From Nodosilinea nodulosa PCC 7104 (GTDB lineage: Bacteria > Cyanobacteriota > Cyanobacteriia > Phormidesmidales > Phormidesmidaceae), in the NCBI RefSeq assembly GCF_000309385.1, contig NZ_JH976537.1, positions 3,401,256 through 3,465,255 of the forward strand: a stretch of 64,000 nt of DNA, in the 5' to 3' direction. The position numbers were made by a program, and so were the translations under genes. This document shows positions 24,478 to 33,972 of the stretch, piece after piece; position 1 is the stretch's first letter; every line of letters begins with the position of its first letter. The notes beneath the pieces are model-generated. The model saw nothing but the letters and a program-made list of their open reading frames with translations, was not told the DNA's origin and did no database searches.

Positions 24478-25671
24478 ATGACATCCTCTAAACCTGAAGT
24501 CGTTGTGATTACCGGCTCCTCCGCCGGGATTGGCCGAGCCACGGCCCAGGCCTTTGCCAAGCAGGGAGCCCACATTGGCCTGCTGGCCCGCAGCCGAGCC
24601 GGGCTGGAGGCCGCCCAGCGCGAGGTAGAAGCCCTCGGTGGTAAGGCTCTGGTGTTGCCCACCGATATGTCGGACCCCGACCAGGTAGAGTCGGCGGCGG
24701 CAGCGGTGGAGGCAACCCTTGGCCCCATTGATATCTGGGTCAACAACGCCATGGCCTCGATTTTGTCGCCCTTTACCGACATTGCGCCGGCCGACTTTCG
24801 CCGGGTGACGGAGGTGACATACCTGGGGTACGTGTACGGCACCATGTCCGCTCTAAGGCGGATGAAACCGAGGGATCGGGGCACAATCGTGCAGGTGGGG
24901 TCGGCCCTGGCCTACCGCTCGATTCCGCTCCAGTCGGCCTACTGCGGTGCCAAGTCCGCCATTCGAGGCTTCACCGACTCCATCCGCTGCGAGCTGCTGC
25001 ACGACCACAGCAATGTGCACATCACCATGGTGCAAATGCCCGCCGTCAACACCCCCCAGTTCAACTGGATTAAAACCACCATGACCCACCAGCCCCAGCC
25101 GGTGCCGCCGATCTTTCAGCCCGAGGTGGCGGCGGAGGCGATTGTCTGGTCGGCCCACCACGATCGCCGCGAGCTGTTTGTGGGCGGCTCTACGGTAGAG
25201 GCGATTTGGGGCACCAAGCTGGCCCCTGGCCTGCTCGATCGCTACCTGGCCAGCTCTGGCTACAGCGGCCAGCAAACCGACCAGCCGATCGCCGCCGATC
25301 GCCGCAGCAATCTGTGGGAACCCCTGCCGCCGGACAGCTACAGCGCCCACGGCCAGTTTGATGACCAGGCCCAGGCCGACAGCTTAGAGCTGACGGTGGC
25401 CCAACGCCTGAACTGGAAGACCCTGGCCCTGGGGGTCGGCATCGTGGGACTGGCCGGTGTGGCCGTAGCTGCCCAGCTTGGCGGCGATCGCCACGGGTCG
25501 CAGTCTACAGAGCAGGACAATGACGGTGCCATCTCAGAGCGGGAGGTGCAGGCCGGGGTGCTGCGCCGCATCGCTGAGGGGGGCGATCGCGAGGGTCCGC
25601 CGCTCTTCGATCTTCGCCACCAGCTGCTGCTGGGCATGGCATCGATGGCCTGGAGAGCGGTGCGGGATTAG
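24478..25671 (+). CDS. SDR family oxidoreductase with C-terminal membrane segment
   Basis: A 397-residue short-chain dehydrogenase. The Rossmann domain occupies about residues 1-250: TGSSAGIGRA (cofactor loop), NNAMAS and the active-site SAYCGAK with the Tyr-x3-Lys pair. An extension of about 150 residues follows with a hydrophobic helix, TLALGVGIVGLAGVAVAAQL, so the enzyme may be membrane-tethered. The last part (EQDNDGAISEREVQ..) is charged. Substrate unknown. AAAGGA precedes the start ATG. Convergent with the aldo/keto reductase gene. Confidence 0.88.
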   Translation: MTSSKPEVVVITGSSAGIGRATAQAFAKQGAHIGLLARSRAGLEAAQREVEALGGKALVLPTDMSDPDQVESAAAAVEATLGPIDIWVNNAMASILSPFTDIAPADFRRVTEVTYLGYVYGTMSALRRMKPRDRGTIVQVGSALAYRSIPLQSAYCGAKSAIRGFTDSIRCELLHDHSNVHITMVQMPAVNTPQFNWIKTTMTHQPQPVPPIFQPEVAAEAIVWSAHHDRRELFVGGSTVEAIWGTKLAPGLLDRYLASSGYSGQQTDQPIAADRRSNLWEPLPPDSYSAHGQFDDQAQADSLELTVAQRLNWKTLALGVGIVGLAGVAVAAQLGGDRHGSQSTEQDNDGAISEREVQAGVLRRIAEGGDREGPPLFDLRHQLLLGMASMAWRAVRD

Positions 25672-25738
25672 GTGAACGACTAGACCGGGCGACTTTGCCA
25701 CTGCCGCCCGGCCTCCATGGGTAAAACAAGCTGGGGGG

Positions 25739-26695
25739 CTAACTAACCACCTGGGGGCGCGCCGGGGCCAGCACCATATCGATTTCGCGCAGCGTCGTCT
25801 CATCCAGGTCAACGCCGGAAGCCGCCGCATTGTCCGCCAGCTGCTCCGGGCGGCTGGCCCCGACGATCGCGGCGCTGACCCGCCGATCGCGCAAAATCCA
25901 GGCCAGGGCCAGCTGGGCCATCGAGATATTCAGCCGTTCGGCCAGGGGCTGGAGGTTTTGAACGGCGCTGAGGACGCGATCGCTCCTCAGCTCGCGCATA
26001 AACCCGTTCATCTTGTCGTTGGCGGCGCGGGAGTTGGCCGGGGGCGCTGCGCCGGGCTTGTACTTGCCGGTCAGCACGCCCTGGGCCAGGGGCGACCAGA
26101 CAATCTGCCCAATGCCGTGGTCGGCACAGAGGGGAAACACCTCGTCCTCGGGCTGCCGCCACAGCATCGAGTACTGGGGCTGGCTGGAGACAAACTTCTC
26201 TACGTTGGGCAGGTTCAGGGCGGCCCGAATCTTGGCGGGCTTCCACTCGCTAAAGCCGATGTAGCGAGCTTTGCCTTGCTGCACCACCTCGCTCAGGGCC
26301 GTCATGGTCTCTTCCAGCGGGGTGTCGCTGTCGTAGCGGTGGCACTGGTAGAGATCCACATAGTCGGTGCCCAGCCGCTGCAAGGAAGCGTCGATCTGCT
26401 TGTGAATCTGCTTTGCCGAAAGCCCCTGGTCGGTCTCGGACATGGGGAAGTAGACCTTGGTAGCCAGCACGTAGGAGCTGCGATCGATGCCGCGCAGCAC
26501 CTCGCCCAAAAACGACTCCGCCGCCCCGCGCCCGTAGACATTGGCGGTGTCGATGAAGTTGATGCCCACATCAAAGGCTTTGTGCACGCAGGCTTCGGCC
26601 TGCTGCCGCTCGACACCGCCGCTGTAGGTCAGCCATGAGCCCAGGGCAATTTCCGAAACGGTGAGGTCGCTGTCGCCAAGCTGTCGATATTTCAT
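25739..26695 (-). CDS. aldo/keto reductase
   Basis: A 318-residue aldo/keto reductase of the YghZ/Kv-beta-like group. Tetrad regions are INFIDTANVYGRG (Asp, Tyr), VLATKVYFPM (Lys) and YQCHRYD (His). The cofactor end shows VSAAIVGASRPEQLADN. The substrate is unknown. It lies upstream of nothing on the same strand within 40 bases and is not paralogous in detail to the enzyme at 4559-5467 beyond the shared fold. ACCATGAAATATCG is preceded by AAAGGAGAT, a strong ribosome binding site. Confidence 0.92.
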   Translation of the reverse strand: MKYRQLGDSDLTVSEIALGSWLTYSGGVERQQAEACVHKAFDVGINFIDTANVYGRGAAESFLGEVLRGIDRSSYVLATKVYFPMSETDQGLSAKQIHKQIDASLQRLGTDYVDLYQCHRYDSDTPLEETMTALSEVVQQGKARYIGFSEWKPAKIRAALNLPNVEKFVSSQPQYSMLWRQPEDEVFPLCADHGIGQIVWSPLAQGVLTGKYKPGAAPPANSRAANDKMNGFMRELRSDRVLSAVQNLQPLAERLNISMAQLALAWILRDRRVSAAIVGASRPEQLADNAAASGVDLDETTLREIDMVLAPARPQVVS

Positions 26696-26912
26696 GGTTG
26701 ATCTCCTTTAATGGAACGGCATGGATTCCCGTCTAATTGCCTGATCTGCTTTTAGGGCCGCAGGTTAAAGCCACGCTTTTCATCCTAAAGTTCTCGTCAG
26801 GTTCATCCCTCAGACTCAGGGCATAGTTCAGCGCGGCCAAATCTGGGGTTGCTGACCGATGCCTCCGGCTTGGCTAATCCCAATGTACGGGCAAGCCAAG
26901 GACCGTTTGCCC

Positions 26913-27983
26913 CTACTGCCACGCTCGCAGGTACTGCTTTGGATAGGGGTGATCTTTGGCCCGCAACACCTTGGCGGCCCGGTGGGGCCAGTAGGGGTCG
27001 CGCAGCAGCTCTCGGGCCAGCAGCACCATATCGGCCTGGCCGGTGCGGATCAGGTGTTCGGCCTGCTCGGGGGCGGTAATCATGCCCACGGCGGCGGTGG
27101 CAATGTCGGCACCGTGGCGAATGCTTTGACTCAGCGGCGTCTGATACCCCGGCCCGACGGCAATCTTGACGTCGGGCACAATGCCTCCCGAGGAGCAGTC
27201 CACCAGATCGATGCCCAGGGGCTTGAGCTTCTGGGCCAGGGCAATGCTCTGCTCAATATCCCAGCCGCCCTCGACCCAGTCGGTGGCCGAAATGCGAACC
27301 CACAGGGGCAGCGCGTCGGGAATTGTGGCCCGCACCGCCGCCACCGTTTCCACCACAAGGCGAATGCGGTTTGCAAAGCTGCCGCCGTAGTCGTCGGTGC
27401 GGTGGTTGCTCAGGGGCGAGAGAAACTCGTGGAGCAGATAGCCGTGGGCGGCGTGGATTTCAATCACCTGAAAGCCCGCCGCCACGGCCCGGTTGGCCGC
27501 CTGCACGAAGCCCTGCTTGACCGCCTCAATGCCGCCGCCATCTAGAGCCTGCGGGGCCGGATCGGTGGGGTTAAACGGAATAGGGCTGGGAGCGGCGATC
27601 GCGCCCCAGCCCCCCTCGGCTTCATTCAGGGTATGGCCTCCCTCCCAGGGGGGTGCGGTACTGGCCTTGCGTCCGGCGTGGGCCAGCTGCATGCCCGCTA
27701 CCGCCCCGCTGCGGCGAATCAGGGCGGTAATCTCCGCCAGCTTGGGGATGTGATCGTCGGACCAGATGCCCAGGTCCGCCGGGGAGATGCGGCCTTCGGG
27801 GGCGATCGCCGCCGCCTCGGTAAAAACTAAACCCGCACCGCCCACGGCCCTACTGCCCAGGTGCACCAGATGCCAGTCGGTGGCCAGGCCCTCCTCGCTG
27901 GAGTACTGGCACATGGGCGATACCCCAATCCGGTTGCGAAAGGTGACATCCCGCTGCTGCAGGGGTTCAAAAAGCATGGCCAT
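26913..27983 (-). CDS. old yellow enzyme family NADH:flavin oxidoreductase (YqjM-like)
   Basis: A 356-residue FMN-dependent ene-reductase. VSPMCQYSSEEG carries the Cys typical of the YqjM class, FQVIEIHAAHGYLLHEFLSP the substrate-binding His pair and catalytic surroundings, and LSPLSNHRTDDYGGSFANRIRLV the core barrel. YqjM-type enzymes reduce activated C=C bonds with NADPH. Length and motifs are complete. It lies 57 bases beyond the NDH-2 start on the same strand and may share its transcript. Confidence 0.92.
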   Translation of the reverse strand: MAMLFEPLQQRDVTFRNRIGVSPMCQYSSEEGLATDWHLVHLGSRAVGGAGLVFTEAAAIAPEGRISPADLGIWSDDHIPKLAEITALIRRSGAVAGMQLAHAGRKASTAPPWEGGHTLNEAEGGWGAIAAPSPIPFNPTDPAPQALDGGGIEAVKQGFVQAANRAVAAGFQVIEIHAAHGYLLHEFLSPLSNHRTDDYGGSFANRIRLVVETVAAVRATIPDALPLWVRISATDWVEGGWDIEQSIALAQKLKPLGIDLVDCSSGGIVPDVKIAVGPGYQTPLSQSIRHGADIATAAVGMITAPEQAEHLIRTGQADMVLLARELLRDPYWPHRAAKVLRAKDHPYPKQYLRAWQ

Positions 27984-28040
27984 CGATACACCTTCTCAAT
28001 TGCTAACGACGTAGGCTCACCCACCAGGCAAAACGCGGTC

Positions 28041-29474
28041 CTAGGAACCGGGCGTCTTAGAGGATTCCTGCTGGGGCGGCGGCACCCGGTGAAACGGCTG
28101 AGATTTAAAGGCCCACCAGCCCACCATCGCCCCACCAGCCACCACGCAGGCCACGGCAAGGCCCGCTATCCCCGCCAGGGCCCACTGCTGTTTTTCCTCG
28201 GCCTCGGTCTCGGTCTCGGCTTTGGGGGGGTAGTAGCGGTTAAAGACTTCATCGGTCAGCCATTCTGCGGTGGCCTTAATGTCGTGAATGGGGGTGGGCA
28301 GTAGCTCCAGGTAGGTGCCTTGGCGAATCAGGTGGCCGACGTTGCCGTTGACCTCAAAGCGGTTGAACAGATTGGCGGCACTGTCATGAATGCCCAGCTT
28401 GAGCAGCGACCCGCGCAGGTTGACCTCAACCGGGCGCAGGGGCTGATCGGTGGCCAGGGCGTGAAGGTTGTGGGCGATGCCTTCCCCCTGCTGGTAGGCC
28501 ACCTGGGCAGTGGGGGGCAGCGACTGACCGTCTACCCCGGCGCAGTCGCCCCCGGCAAAGACCTCGGGGTAGTCGGGCAATTGCAGCTCGGGCTGCACCA
28601 GCAGGCGGCCATGCTTGTCGCGGTGTTCGTCTGGAATATCCAGCCCTTTAATCAATGGATGAACCCCTGTGCCAGCGGTCCAAATGGCGGTGTGGGTCGG
28701 CAGCGCTACAGTTTTGCCGTCGGTTTCGTAGGTGAGCTGTTCGGCAGAAACAGCCTTCACGGCGGCGTTGAGGCAAAGATCCACGGGCACGGTGCGCTGG
28801 CGTAGGGCCAGTTCTGCCGTTTGCCGCAGCTGGCTGTTGATATCGCCCTCCAGAATGGCGCTGCCCCGGTTGATCAACACGATGGAGATCTCCTTGGCAT
28901 CGCCCCCCAGCTTGGCGTACCAGAGGGGCAGCAGGTCGCCCAGGGTGGCCGCCATCTCAATTCCAGAGGGACCTGCCCCCACCACGGCCATCGTCAGCAG
29001 GGCGCGGCGGGCCTGGGCATCGTCGCACTGGGCGGCGGATTGTAGGCAGTGGTGTAGGTGCTGGGTGAGGGCGATCGCGTCTTCCTGGGTCCGAAAGGCA
29101 AAGCTATGCTCGCGCGCCCCCTCGATGCCAAAGTAGCTGGTAACGCTGCCCAAGGCCAGCACCAGGCGGCCATAGTCGTAGTGCAGCCCCGACTCCAGGG
29201 AAACCCGCCGCCGCTTCAGGTCAATGTCCCGCACCGTGCCTGCGATCGCGTTTATAGGCCTACCCCGCAGCAGCGCCTCGTAGGTGGGACAAACCTGCTC
29301 ATCCTGCATCTCCCCGCTCATCAGTTCGTAGAGCAGCGGCTTGAAGGCAAACCGATCGTTTTGATCAATCAAATAGATCGGGTGGGGGTGGTCCTTGCGG
29401 CTCAGGTGCAGAGCGGTGAACAACCCGGTGAAGCCGCCGCCAAGAATAATTGTGGGTCGTGGGTCTTGGGCCAT
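28041..29474 (-). CDS. type II NADH dehydrogenase (NDH-2)
   Basis: A 477-residue FAD enzyme that passes electrons from NAD(P)H to quinone without pumping protons. The FAD motif GGGFTGLFTALHLS is at the N-terminus and a second dinucleotide motif (VVGAGPSGIEMAATLGDL) near residue 165. DCAGVDGQSLPPTAQVAYQQG is the C-terminal FAD loop. A hydrophobic helix, ALAGIAGLAVACVVAGGAMVGWWAF, near the end anchors it in the membrane, as in other cyanobacterial NDH-2 proteins. It probably feeds the plastoquinone pool. Confidence 0.9.
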   Translation of the reverse strand: MAQDPRPTIILGGGFTGLFTALHLSRKDHPHPIYLIDQNDRFAFKPLLYELMSGEMQDEQVCPTYEALLRGRPINAIAGTVRDIDLKRRRVSLESGLHYDYGRLVLALGSVTSYFGIEGAREHSFAFRTQEDAIALTQHLHHCLQSAAQCDDAQARRALLTMAVVGAGPSGIEMAATLGDLLPLWYAKLGGDAKEISIVLINRGSAILEGDINSQLRQTAELALRQRTVPVDLCLNAAVKAVSAEQLTYETDGKTVALPTHTAIWTAGTGVHPLIKGLDIPDEHRDKHGRLLVQPELQLPDYPEVFAGGDCAGVDGQSLPPTAQVAYQQGEGIAHNLHALATDQPLRPVEVNLRGSLLKLGIHDSAANLFNRFEVNGNVGHLIRQGTYLELLPTPIHDIKATAEWLTDEVFNRYYPPKAETETEAEEKQQWALAGIAGLAVACVVAGGAMVGWWAFKSQPFHRVPPPQQESSKTPGS

Positions 29475-29593
29475 GGGGGAGTAGGGGGCTAAGGGTGCAG
29501 GGAAGCGAAGCGATTTGAAACGGCGGGTATGTGTCAGTCTTCAGGAACCAGGTATGCTCCGGAGGGTGCCGCCTGGCGCGGAGCCCTGTACGG

Positions 29594-30202
29594 CTACGGG
29601 GCCAGGGCTGTGTTGGGGTCTTGGTTATGCCGAATGAGCTGGGCGGCGGTGTTGTGGAACCCAAACTGGTCTCCCATCTGGGCTCCCAGGGTGCCGTGCA
29701 CAAACAGCAGCCCCAGCATGGCCAGTCCGACCAGCAGGTAGCTCCACTGCACTTCTCGGGACTGCGCAGTGCGCCAGCGGTAGCGCTGTAGCCCCCGCCA
29801 AACGGCCATGGCGGCTATTATCCCCAGCAGCAAAATGCCGCCGACCCCGTGGAGCACCATGACCTGGGCGGCGGTGAGGCCCCAATCGCTTTTGGCCGCC
29901 ACGGGCGGATCGGCCAGCATTAGCTCAAAGAACCCGGCGGTCACGGTGAATACCGTGATCCCGGCCGCCGCTACCAGGTTGTACCAGCCCACATCGTAGA
30001 GGCCCTCTCGCACAGCGCTGATGCCGAAAGTCTTGAAAATGGGCTGCACCAGGGGAAAGAGGCTGGCGGCAATGTCAAACAGAATGGCGATGATAAATAG
30101 CCCCAGGGTGAAATGCACCAGAATGGGGTGCAGGGGAATTCCGTAGGGCAGGCCGTTCGCCCCCAGCTTTAGCCCCAGAGACTGGATTAACTCTGCCGTC
30201 AT
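29594..30202 (-). CDS. DUF2231 membrane protein, second of a pair
   Basis: A 202-residue membrane protein with four helices and the DUF2231 hallmark IPLHPILVHFTLGLFIIAILFDI (HPxxVHF). The start at 30202 is set by an ATGA overlap with the stop of the upstream paralogue, a sign of coupled translation; the longer upstream frame is not plausible. DUF2231 proteins may carry heme or metal but no role is proven. It lies upstream of the NDH-2 gene on the same strand, 119 bases away, so a link to membrane redox chemistry is plausible. Confidence 0.87.
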   Translation of the reverse strand: MTAELIQSLGLKLGANGLPYGIPLHPILVHFTLGLFIIAILFDIAASLFPLVQPIFKTFGISAVREGLYDVGWYNLVAAAGITVFTVTAGFFELMLADPPVAAKSDWGLTAAQVMVLHGVGGILLLGIIAAMAVWRGLQRYRWRTAQSREVQWSYLLVGLAMLGLLFVHGTLGAQMGDQFGFHNTAAQLIRHNQDPNTALAP

Positions 30203-30699
30203 GGCGCACTCCGCTGCATAGCTTCTACCACGGGCTCGACATGCAGGCCGTAGACCCACACCAGGCGAGTACCCAGGTAGGTCTGAAAGACGACCAGCAG
30301 GCCCAGGGCGGTGGCAACCCCCAGGTAGGCCACCGGCAGCTTAAGGGGATTGCGCCTGCGAATGACAAATCGCCAGGCCGTGATAGCCACCACCGCCGCC
30401 GACAGCACCCAGCCGGTCAGGGTGTGCAAATTTAGGGTGGATTGGGCCACCTCGTAGGGCTGGGCCAGCCCCGCCTCCAGCTGGCCAACCATGACGGCGA
30501 CAAACACCGCCAGGGAGGCCACCACCCAGTTCCAAAAGCTAACCTCAAACAGCTGCTGCCGATGGGTAAAATAGCCCACCACATCACAGGCAAAGGCGAA
30601 CAGCACCATTGCCACCACAAAATGCACAACAATGGGGTGCAAAGGGTCGGGATAGGGCAAGTTTTGGCTGTTTAGCGCCAGCAAAGCCGTATTTCTCAT
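30199..30699 (-). CDS. DUF2231 membrane protein, first of a pair
   Basis: A 166-residue paralogue of the protein at 29594-30202, with the same layout: YPDPLHPIVVHFVVAMVLFAFACDVVGYFTH at the N-terminus, then three more helices ending LLVVFQTYLGTRLVWVYGLHVEP. Two such proteins encoded with a 4-base overlap suggests a heteromeric membrane complex, an inference only. GVDYF-type sequence differences exclude a recent duplication. Confidence 0.87.
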   Translation of the reverse strand: MRNTALLALNSQNLPYPDPLHPIVVHFVVAMVLFAFACDVVGYFTHRQQLFEVSFWNWVVASLAVFVAVMVGQLEAGLAQPYEVAQSTLNLHTLTGWVLSAAVVAITAWRFVIRRRNPLKLPVAYLGVATALGLLVVFQTYLGTRLVWVYGLHVEPVVEAMQRSAP

Positions 30700-30798
30700 A
30701 GTTGCTATCTGTGGTATCCCATAGCGCCGTGTCAGTACTGGGACAAGCCTGTGTCAGATCGATGACAAACCTCAGTTCAGGCGCTTGAGGCAGAGGGT

Positions 30799-30900
30799 AT
30801 CGCCATAGTCACATTGGTTGGGGCATCCAAAAACCTATGGAGGTTCAAACGTTGGAACGTTCATAGGAGACCTGTCTGAGCCAGACCGGCTACAGCCATA
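30799..30900. repeat. dispersed intergenic repeat, copy 2
   Basis: Matches 15035-15130: GCCATAGTCAC, GGCATCC, AAACCT, GAACGTTCATAG, AGAC, CCAG and CCGGCTACAG. It lies about 100 bases upstream of the DUF2231 pair, so its position relative to a minus-strand operon is like that of copy 1. Confidence 0.6.
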
Positions 30901-31030
30901 GAACCTGACTCCATTTCAGGGTCTATCCTGGGGATGAGATCTGTCATCTATCCAGAGTGGCAATTTCTGAAATCGCATCTGCGTCAATGCCGACTCTGTG
31001 GGCAGCCTGGGGCAGCCTGGCTCCATCGGC

Positions 31031-31975
31031 TCAGGGATGGGGCTGCGACGGGGTGTAGGTGGCCTGCACAAAGCGATCGCGCCCGGCCAAATCCAGCCAA
31101 ATCTGAATGTCGCGGTAGCAGCCCTGGGCTTCTAGCAGCGCCCGCACCGCGTCCCCCTGGCCCGCCATCATTTCCACCAGCCAAAGGCCCCCCTCTACCA
31201 GGTAATCGGGGGCCTGGGCGGCCAAAAGGCGCAGGGCCGTGAGCCCGTCGTCGCCGCCATCCAGAGCGGTATCGGGTTCGTGGTCCACCACCTCTGGCTG
31301 GAGGGTGGGCATCAGGGCCGAGGGAATGTAGGGCGGGTTTGACACCAGGGCGCTGAGCTGGCCCCGGTAGGCCGCCAGCGGCTCAAACCAGGAGCCGTGG
31401 TAGAAGGTAATGCGATCGCCCCCCGGCCCCTGACCATCCCGCAATCCCAACCGATCGGCGTTTTCTCGGGCGATTACCAGCGCCTCGGGGCTGACATCCA
31501 CGGCCAAAATGTGGGCCACCGGGAACGCCTGGGCCAGCCCCAGGGCGATCGCCCCGCTGCCAGTACCCATATCCACCCAAACCCCGGCGGCCAGCTGATC
31601 CCCAATCGGGCTGCGGGCGATCGCCGCCGCCGCCAGATCGATAATCAGTTCTGTCTCGGGCCGGGGGATCAGCACCGCCGGAGACACCGTCAGGGTGAGG
31701 TCGCGCCAGGGGGTTTCGCCCACCAGGTACTGCACCGGCACCCGCTGGGCCAGCCGCAGCTGCCAGCGCCGCTCTAGCTCGGTGAGGGGATAGCGCAGGG
31801 TGACGCGCGATCGCTCCTGCACCGTGCCCAGCCGCAGCGCCAGGCGATCGACATCGGCCACGGCCTCCAGCAGCCAGTCGACCTCCTCAGCCGCAATGCC
31901 CGCCGCCTGAGCGGCCTGGATTGCCTGCTGCCGCCAGGCCCACAAATCTGTCCCCGACGCCCAAACCTCAGCCAT
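31031..31975 (-). CDS. prmC: PrmC/HemK peptide chain release factor glutamine methyltransferase
   Basis: A 314-residue methyltransferase that methylates the Gln of the GGQ motif in release factors RF1/RF2. The N-terminal helical domain carries YPLTELERRWQLRLAQRVPVQYLVGETPWRDLTL, the SAM-binding motif is WVDMGTGSGAIALGLAQ, and the catalytic NPPY motif is LVSNPPYIPSAL. All are intact. It is a housekeeping gene of normal length. Confidence 0.93.
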   Translation of the reverse strand: MAEVWASGTDLWAWRQQAIQAAQAAGIAAEEVDWLLEAVADVDRLALRLGTVQERSRVTLRYPLTELERRWQLRLAQRVPVQYLVGETPWRDLTLTVSPAVLIPRPETELIIDLAAAAIARSPIGDQLAAGVWVDMGTGSGAIALGLAQAFPVAHILAVDVSPEALVIARENADRLGLRDGQGPGGDRITFYHGSWFEPLAAYRGQLSALVSNPPYIPSALMPTLQPEVVDHEPDTALDGGDDGLTALRLLAAQAPDYLVEGGLWLVEMMAGQGDAVRALLEAQGCYRDIQIWLDLAGRDRFVQATYTPSQPHP

Positions 31976-32064
31976 CCCGTCTACTCATGTCATTACCCAT
32001 GTACACACACCTATCAGTGCGTTACGGCTATAGCTAAGCTATCGGTTCATCTAACCCCTCGAAC

Positions 32065-32128
32065 GGTGGGTTACGGCTATGACCAAGGTGAACCGCTCAC
32101 CCATAGCTGGGTTAAAGCCTAACCCACC
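32065..32128. repeat. small inverted repeat (GGTGGGTTA..TAACCCACC)
   Basis: GGTGGGTTACGGCTATG pairs with CATAGCTGGGTTAAAGCCTAACCCACC, leaving bulges. It has the look of the hairpin elements at 226-388 and 10248-10330 but a different arm sequence. It lies between prmC and the M15-like gene. Confidence 0.55.
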
Positions 32129-32171
32129 CTACCCCTCTTCCCCACCTTCCCCATCCCCCCATCCCCGCCCC

Positions 32172-33836
32172 TCAACGCATCCACCGCGCCTTCACCCCGC
32201 GCGCATCCAAATGCACCAGGGCAGGGAACTTACCGTAGCGGCCCAGGCCACCGGGCCACCAGGGATCGAGCGCCCAGTAAACCTGGTTCCCGGTTAGCCC
32301 CACGCAGTAAAAGTCGATGGCATCGCCGACGATATGACGGCTCTCGGCGGCTTCCTTGACCCGGCGATCGGCGTCAGCCGGGCGGTACCAGTTGGTGACC
32401 AAGAAGGGGCGACCAATGCGATCGCGGGCCTGCTGCGCCAGCGCGGCCATGCGCACGATCGCATCCACCGTGGCCTGGTCGGGAGGCATCCGCACACCGC
32501 CCCCGGTGGCTTCGGCCCAGGTAAAGCTGCCGTTCGCCACAATGCTGGCGTCCAGCTGAAGGTTGTGGGGCGTCCAGCGGGGCGGGCGCGCCGGGGCGAT
32601 CGCGGGCACTGGCGCAGGCATCGCCTCGGGGGAAGAGGGCGCTGCCCGCTCCAGCCGCCGCACATCCTCCAATAGGGACTGAAGGGTGGGGATGCGCCCC
32701 TCCAGCTGTCGCCAGATCTGCACCAGGCGAATCAGCGCCTCTCGCTGCTGCTCGGTCTGTCTGTAGGCGGTGGGAAGATGGGCAGCAAACTCCACCAGGG
32801 CCAAATCGAGGGTGCGGGCTGCCGCCGCCAGGGCCGCCTGGTCTTCGGCATTTTGCGCCAGATCTTCGGGGTTGACCCCCAGATGCTGAATGGCCGCCGC
32901 CCGCGAGTCGAGCCCAAACCAGCGGCGGTAGCCCTCGGTGAGGGCAAAGCGGCGATCGCCCTGGCCGCCGTAGGCCCCCGGAATTTTCTGCACAAAGGCG
33001 ATCAGCGCCGGATCGACGATCTCCAGGCTGGTTTCGTGGGCAAAGGGGTCGCTGGTCAGCAGCCAGGCGATCGCCCCCTCGCGGGTGTCCAGCTGTCGCC
33101 AGATCTGCACCAGGCGAATCAGCGCCTCCCGCTGGTACGGGTAGCCTGCGTAGTAGCGCACCGCCGACTGCACAAAGGCCACCAGGGCATTGTCCAGGGC
33201 CGCTTCATCGGGCACCTGGTCTACCACCGCTGGCACTTCCAGGGCGTCGTAGGCGGCTTCGGCAGTGTCCAGCTGTCGCCACAGGCGCACCGCTTCCACC
33301 AGCGCCTGTCGCTGAAAGTCGAGGCGGCTGTAGTTGGGGGGCAGCCGCTCGGTAAAGGCCAGCAGGGCTGGGGCGAGTTTGGCCAGGTTCTGGGGCAGCT
33401 TCGCCCCGCCGTAGTCAATGCTGATGTCGTCTAAATAGGCTTGCAGCAGCGCAGCGGGGTCGCTGGGCTCCAGCTGGGCGGCCTCGGGATCGCCAGCCGC
33501 TGGGGTAAACCCCTTGGCCACCGCCTGCAAAAAGCGATCGCTGTAGCGACCCACGCTGGCATCCCAAAGGTCGGCCCCGCTCCAGCCCTGCTCAATCAGC
33601 CCGTTGGTGAGGCTGCGCAGGGTATTGGCCGCGTACTGCACCTGGGCCGCGAAGGTGTCCACCGCCGCCATCTCGATCTGGTGGACTGGGGCAATCCCCA
33701 GCCCGGTTTCGCCATCGGTCAGCTGAGGCTGGCTATGTACCGCGTAGAGCGCTGCCAAAATAGGCTTGTGTATCCCCGTTCGGCTGCCTTCTATCAGGTA
33801 ATAGTCATTGCGTTGATCGGGTGCTAACGTGCTCAT
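32172..33836 (-). CDS. repeat-containing protein with C-terminal peptidase M15-type domain
   Basis: A 554-residue protein. The C-terminal ~130 residues match the M15 (D-Ala-D-Ala carboxypeptidase-like) fold: SRHIVGDAIDFYCVGL (His and Asp), PGGLGRYGKFPALVHLDAR (second His), a zinc peptidase acting on peptidoglycan or a non-catalytic binding domain. The middle (about residues 95-385) has at least four repeats of about 60-90 residues each with a core like LVAFVQ..Y..QREALIRLVQIWRQLDTRE. A 41-base DNA segment is identical at 32701-32741 and 33088-33128, encoding QREALIRLVQIWRQL-type sequence. No signal peptide is seen. Related proteins occur in cyanobacteria. Confidence 0.8.
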   Translation of the reverse strand: MSTLAPDQRNDYYLIEGSRTGIHKPILAALYAVHSQPQLTDGETGLGIAPVHQIEMAAVDTFAAQVQYAANTLRSLTNGLIEQGWSGADLWDASVGRYSDRFLQAVAKGFTPAAGDPEAAQLEPSDPAALLQAYLDDISIDYGGAKLPQNLAKLAPALLAFTERLPPNYSRLDFQRQALVEAVRLWRQLDTAEAAYDALEVPAVVDQVPDEAALDNALVAFVQSAVRYYAGYPYQREALIRLVQIWRQLDTREGAIAWLLTSDPFAHETSLEIVDPALIAFVQKIPGAYGGQGDRRFALTEGYRRWFGLDSRAAAIQHLGVNPEDLAQNAEDQAALAAAARTLDLALVEFAAHLPTAYRQTEQQREALIRLVQIWRQLEGRIPTLQSLLEDVRRLERAAPSSPEAMPAPVPAIAPARPPRWTPHNLQLDASIVANGSFTWAEATGGGVRMPPDQATVDAIVRMAALAQQARDRIGRPFLVTNWYRPADADRRVKEAAESRHIVGDAIDFYCVGLTGNQVYWALDPWWPGGLGRYGKFPALVHLDARGVKARWMR

Positions 33837-33972
33837 AGCGTAAGGTCAGTATTGGCTGGCGGTAGGTGCTGGCATTCGCCCTGCTCCAGGGCACGACGGT
33901 CTGTTCTCCTGGGAAATTCTCGGCAGTGCCCCAAACAGTCATCACAAACAGTAACCACAAAGTGTAGACCCG

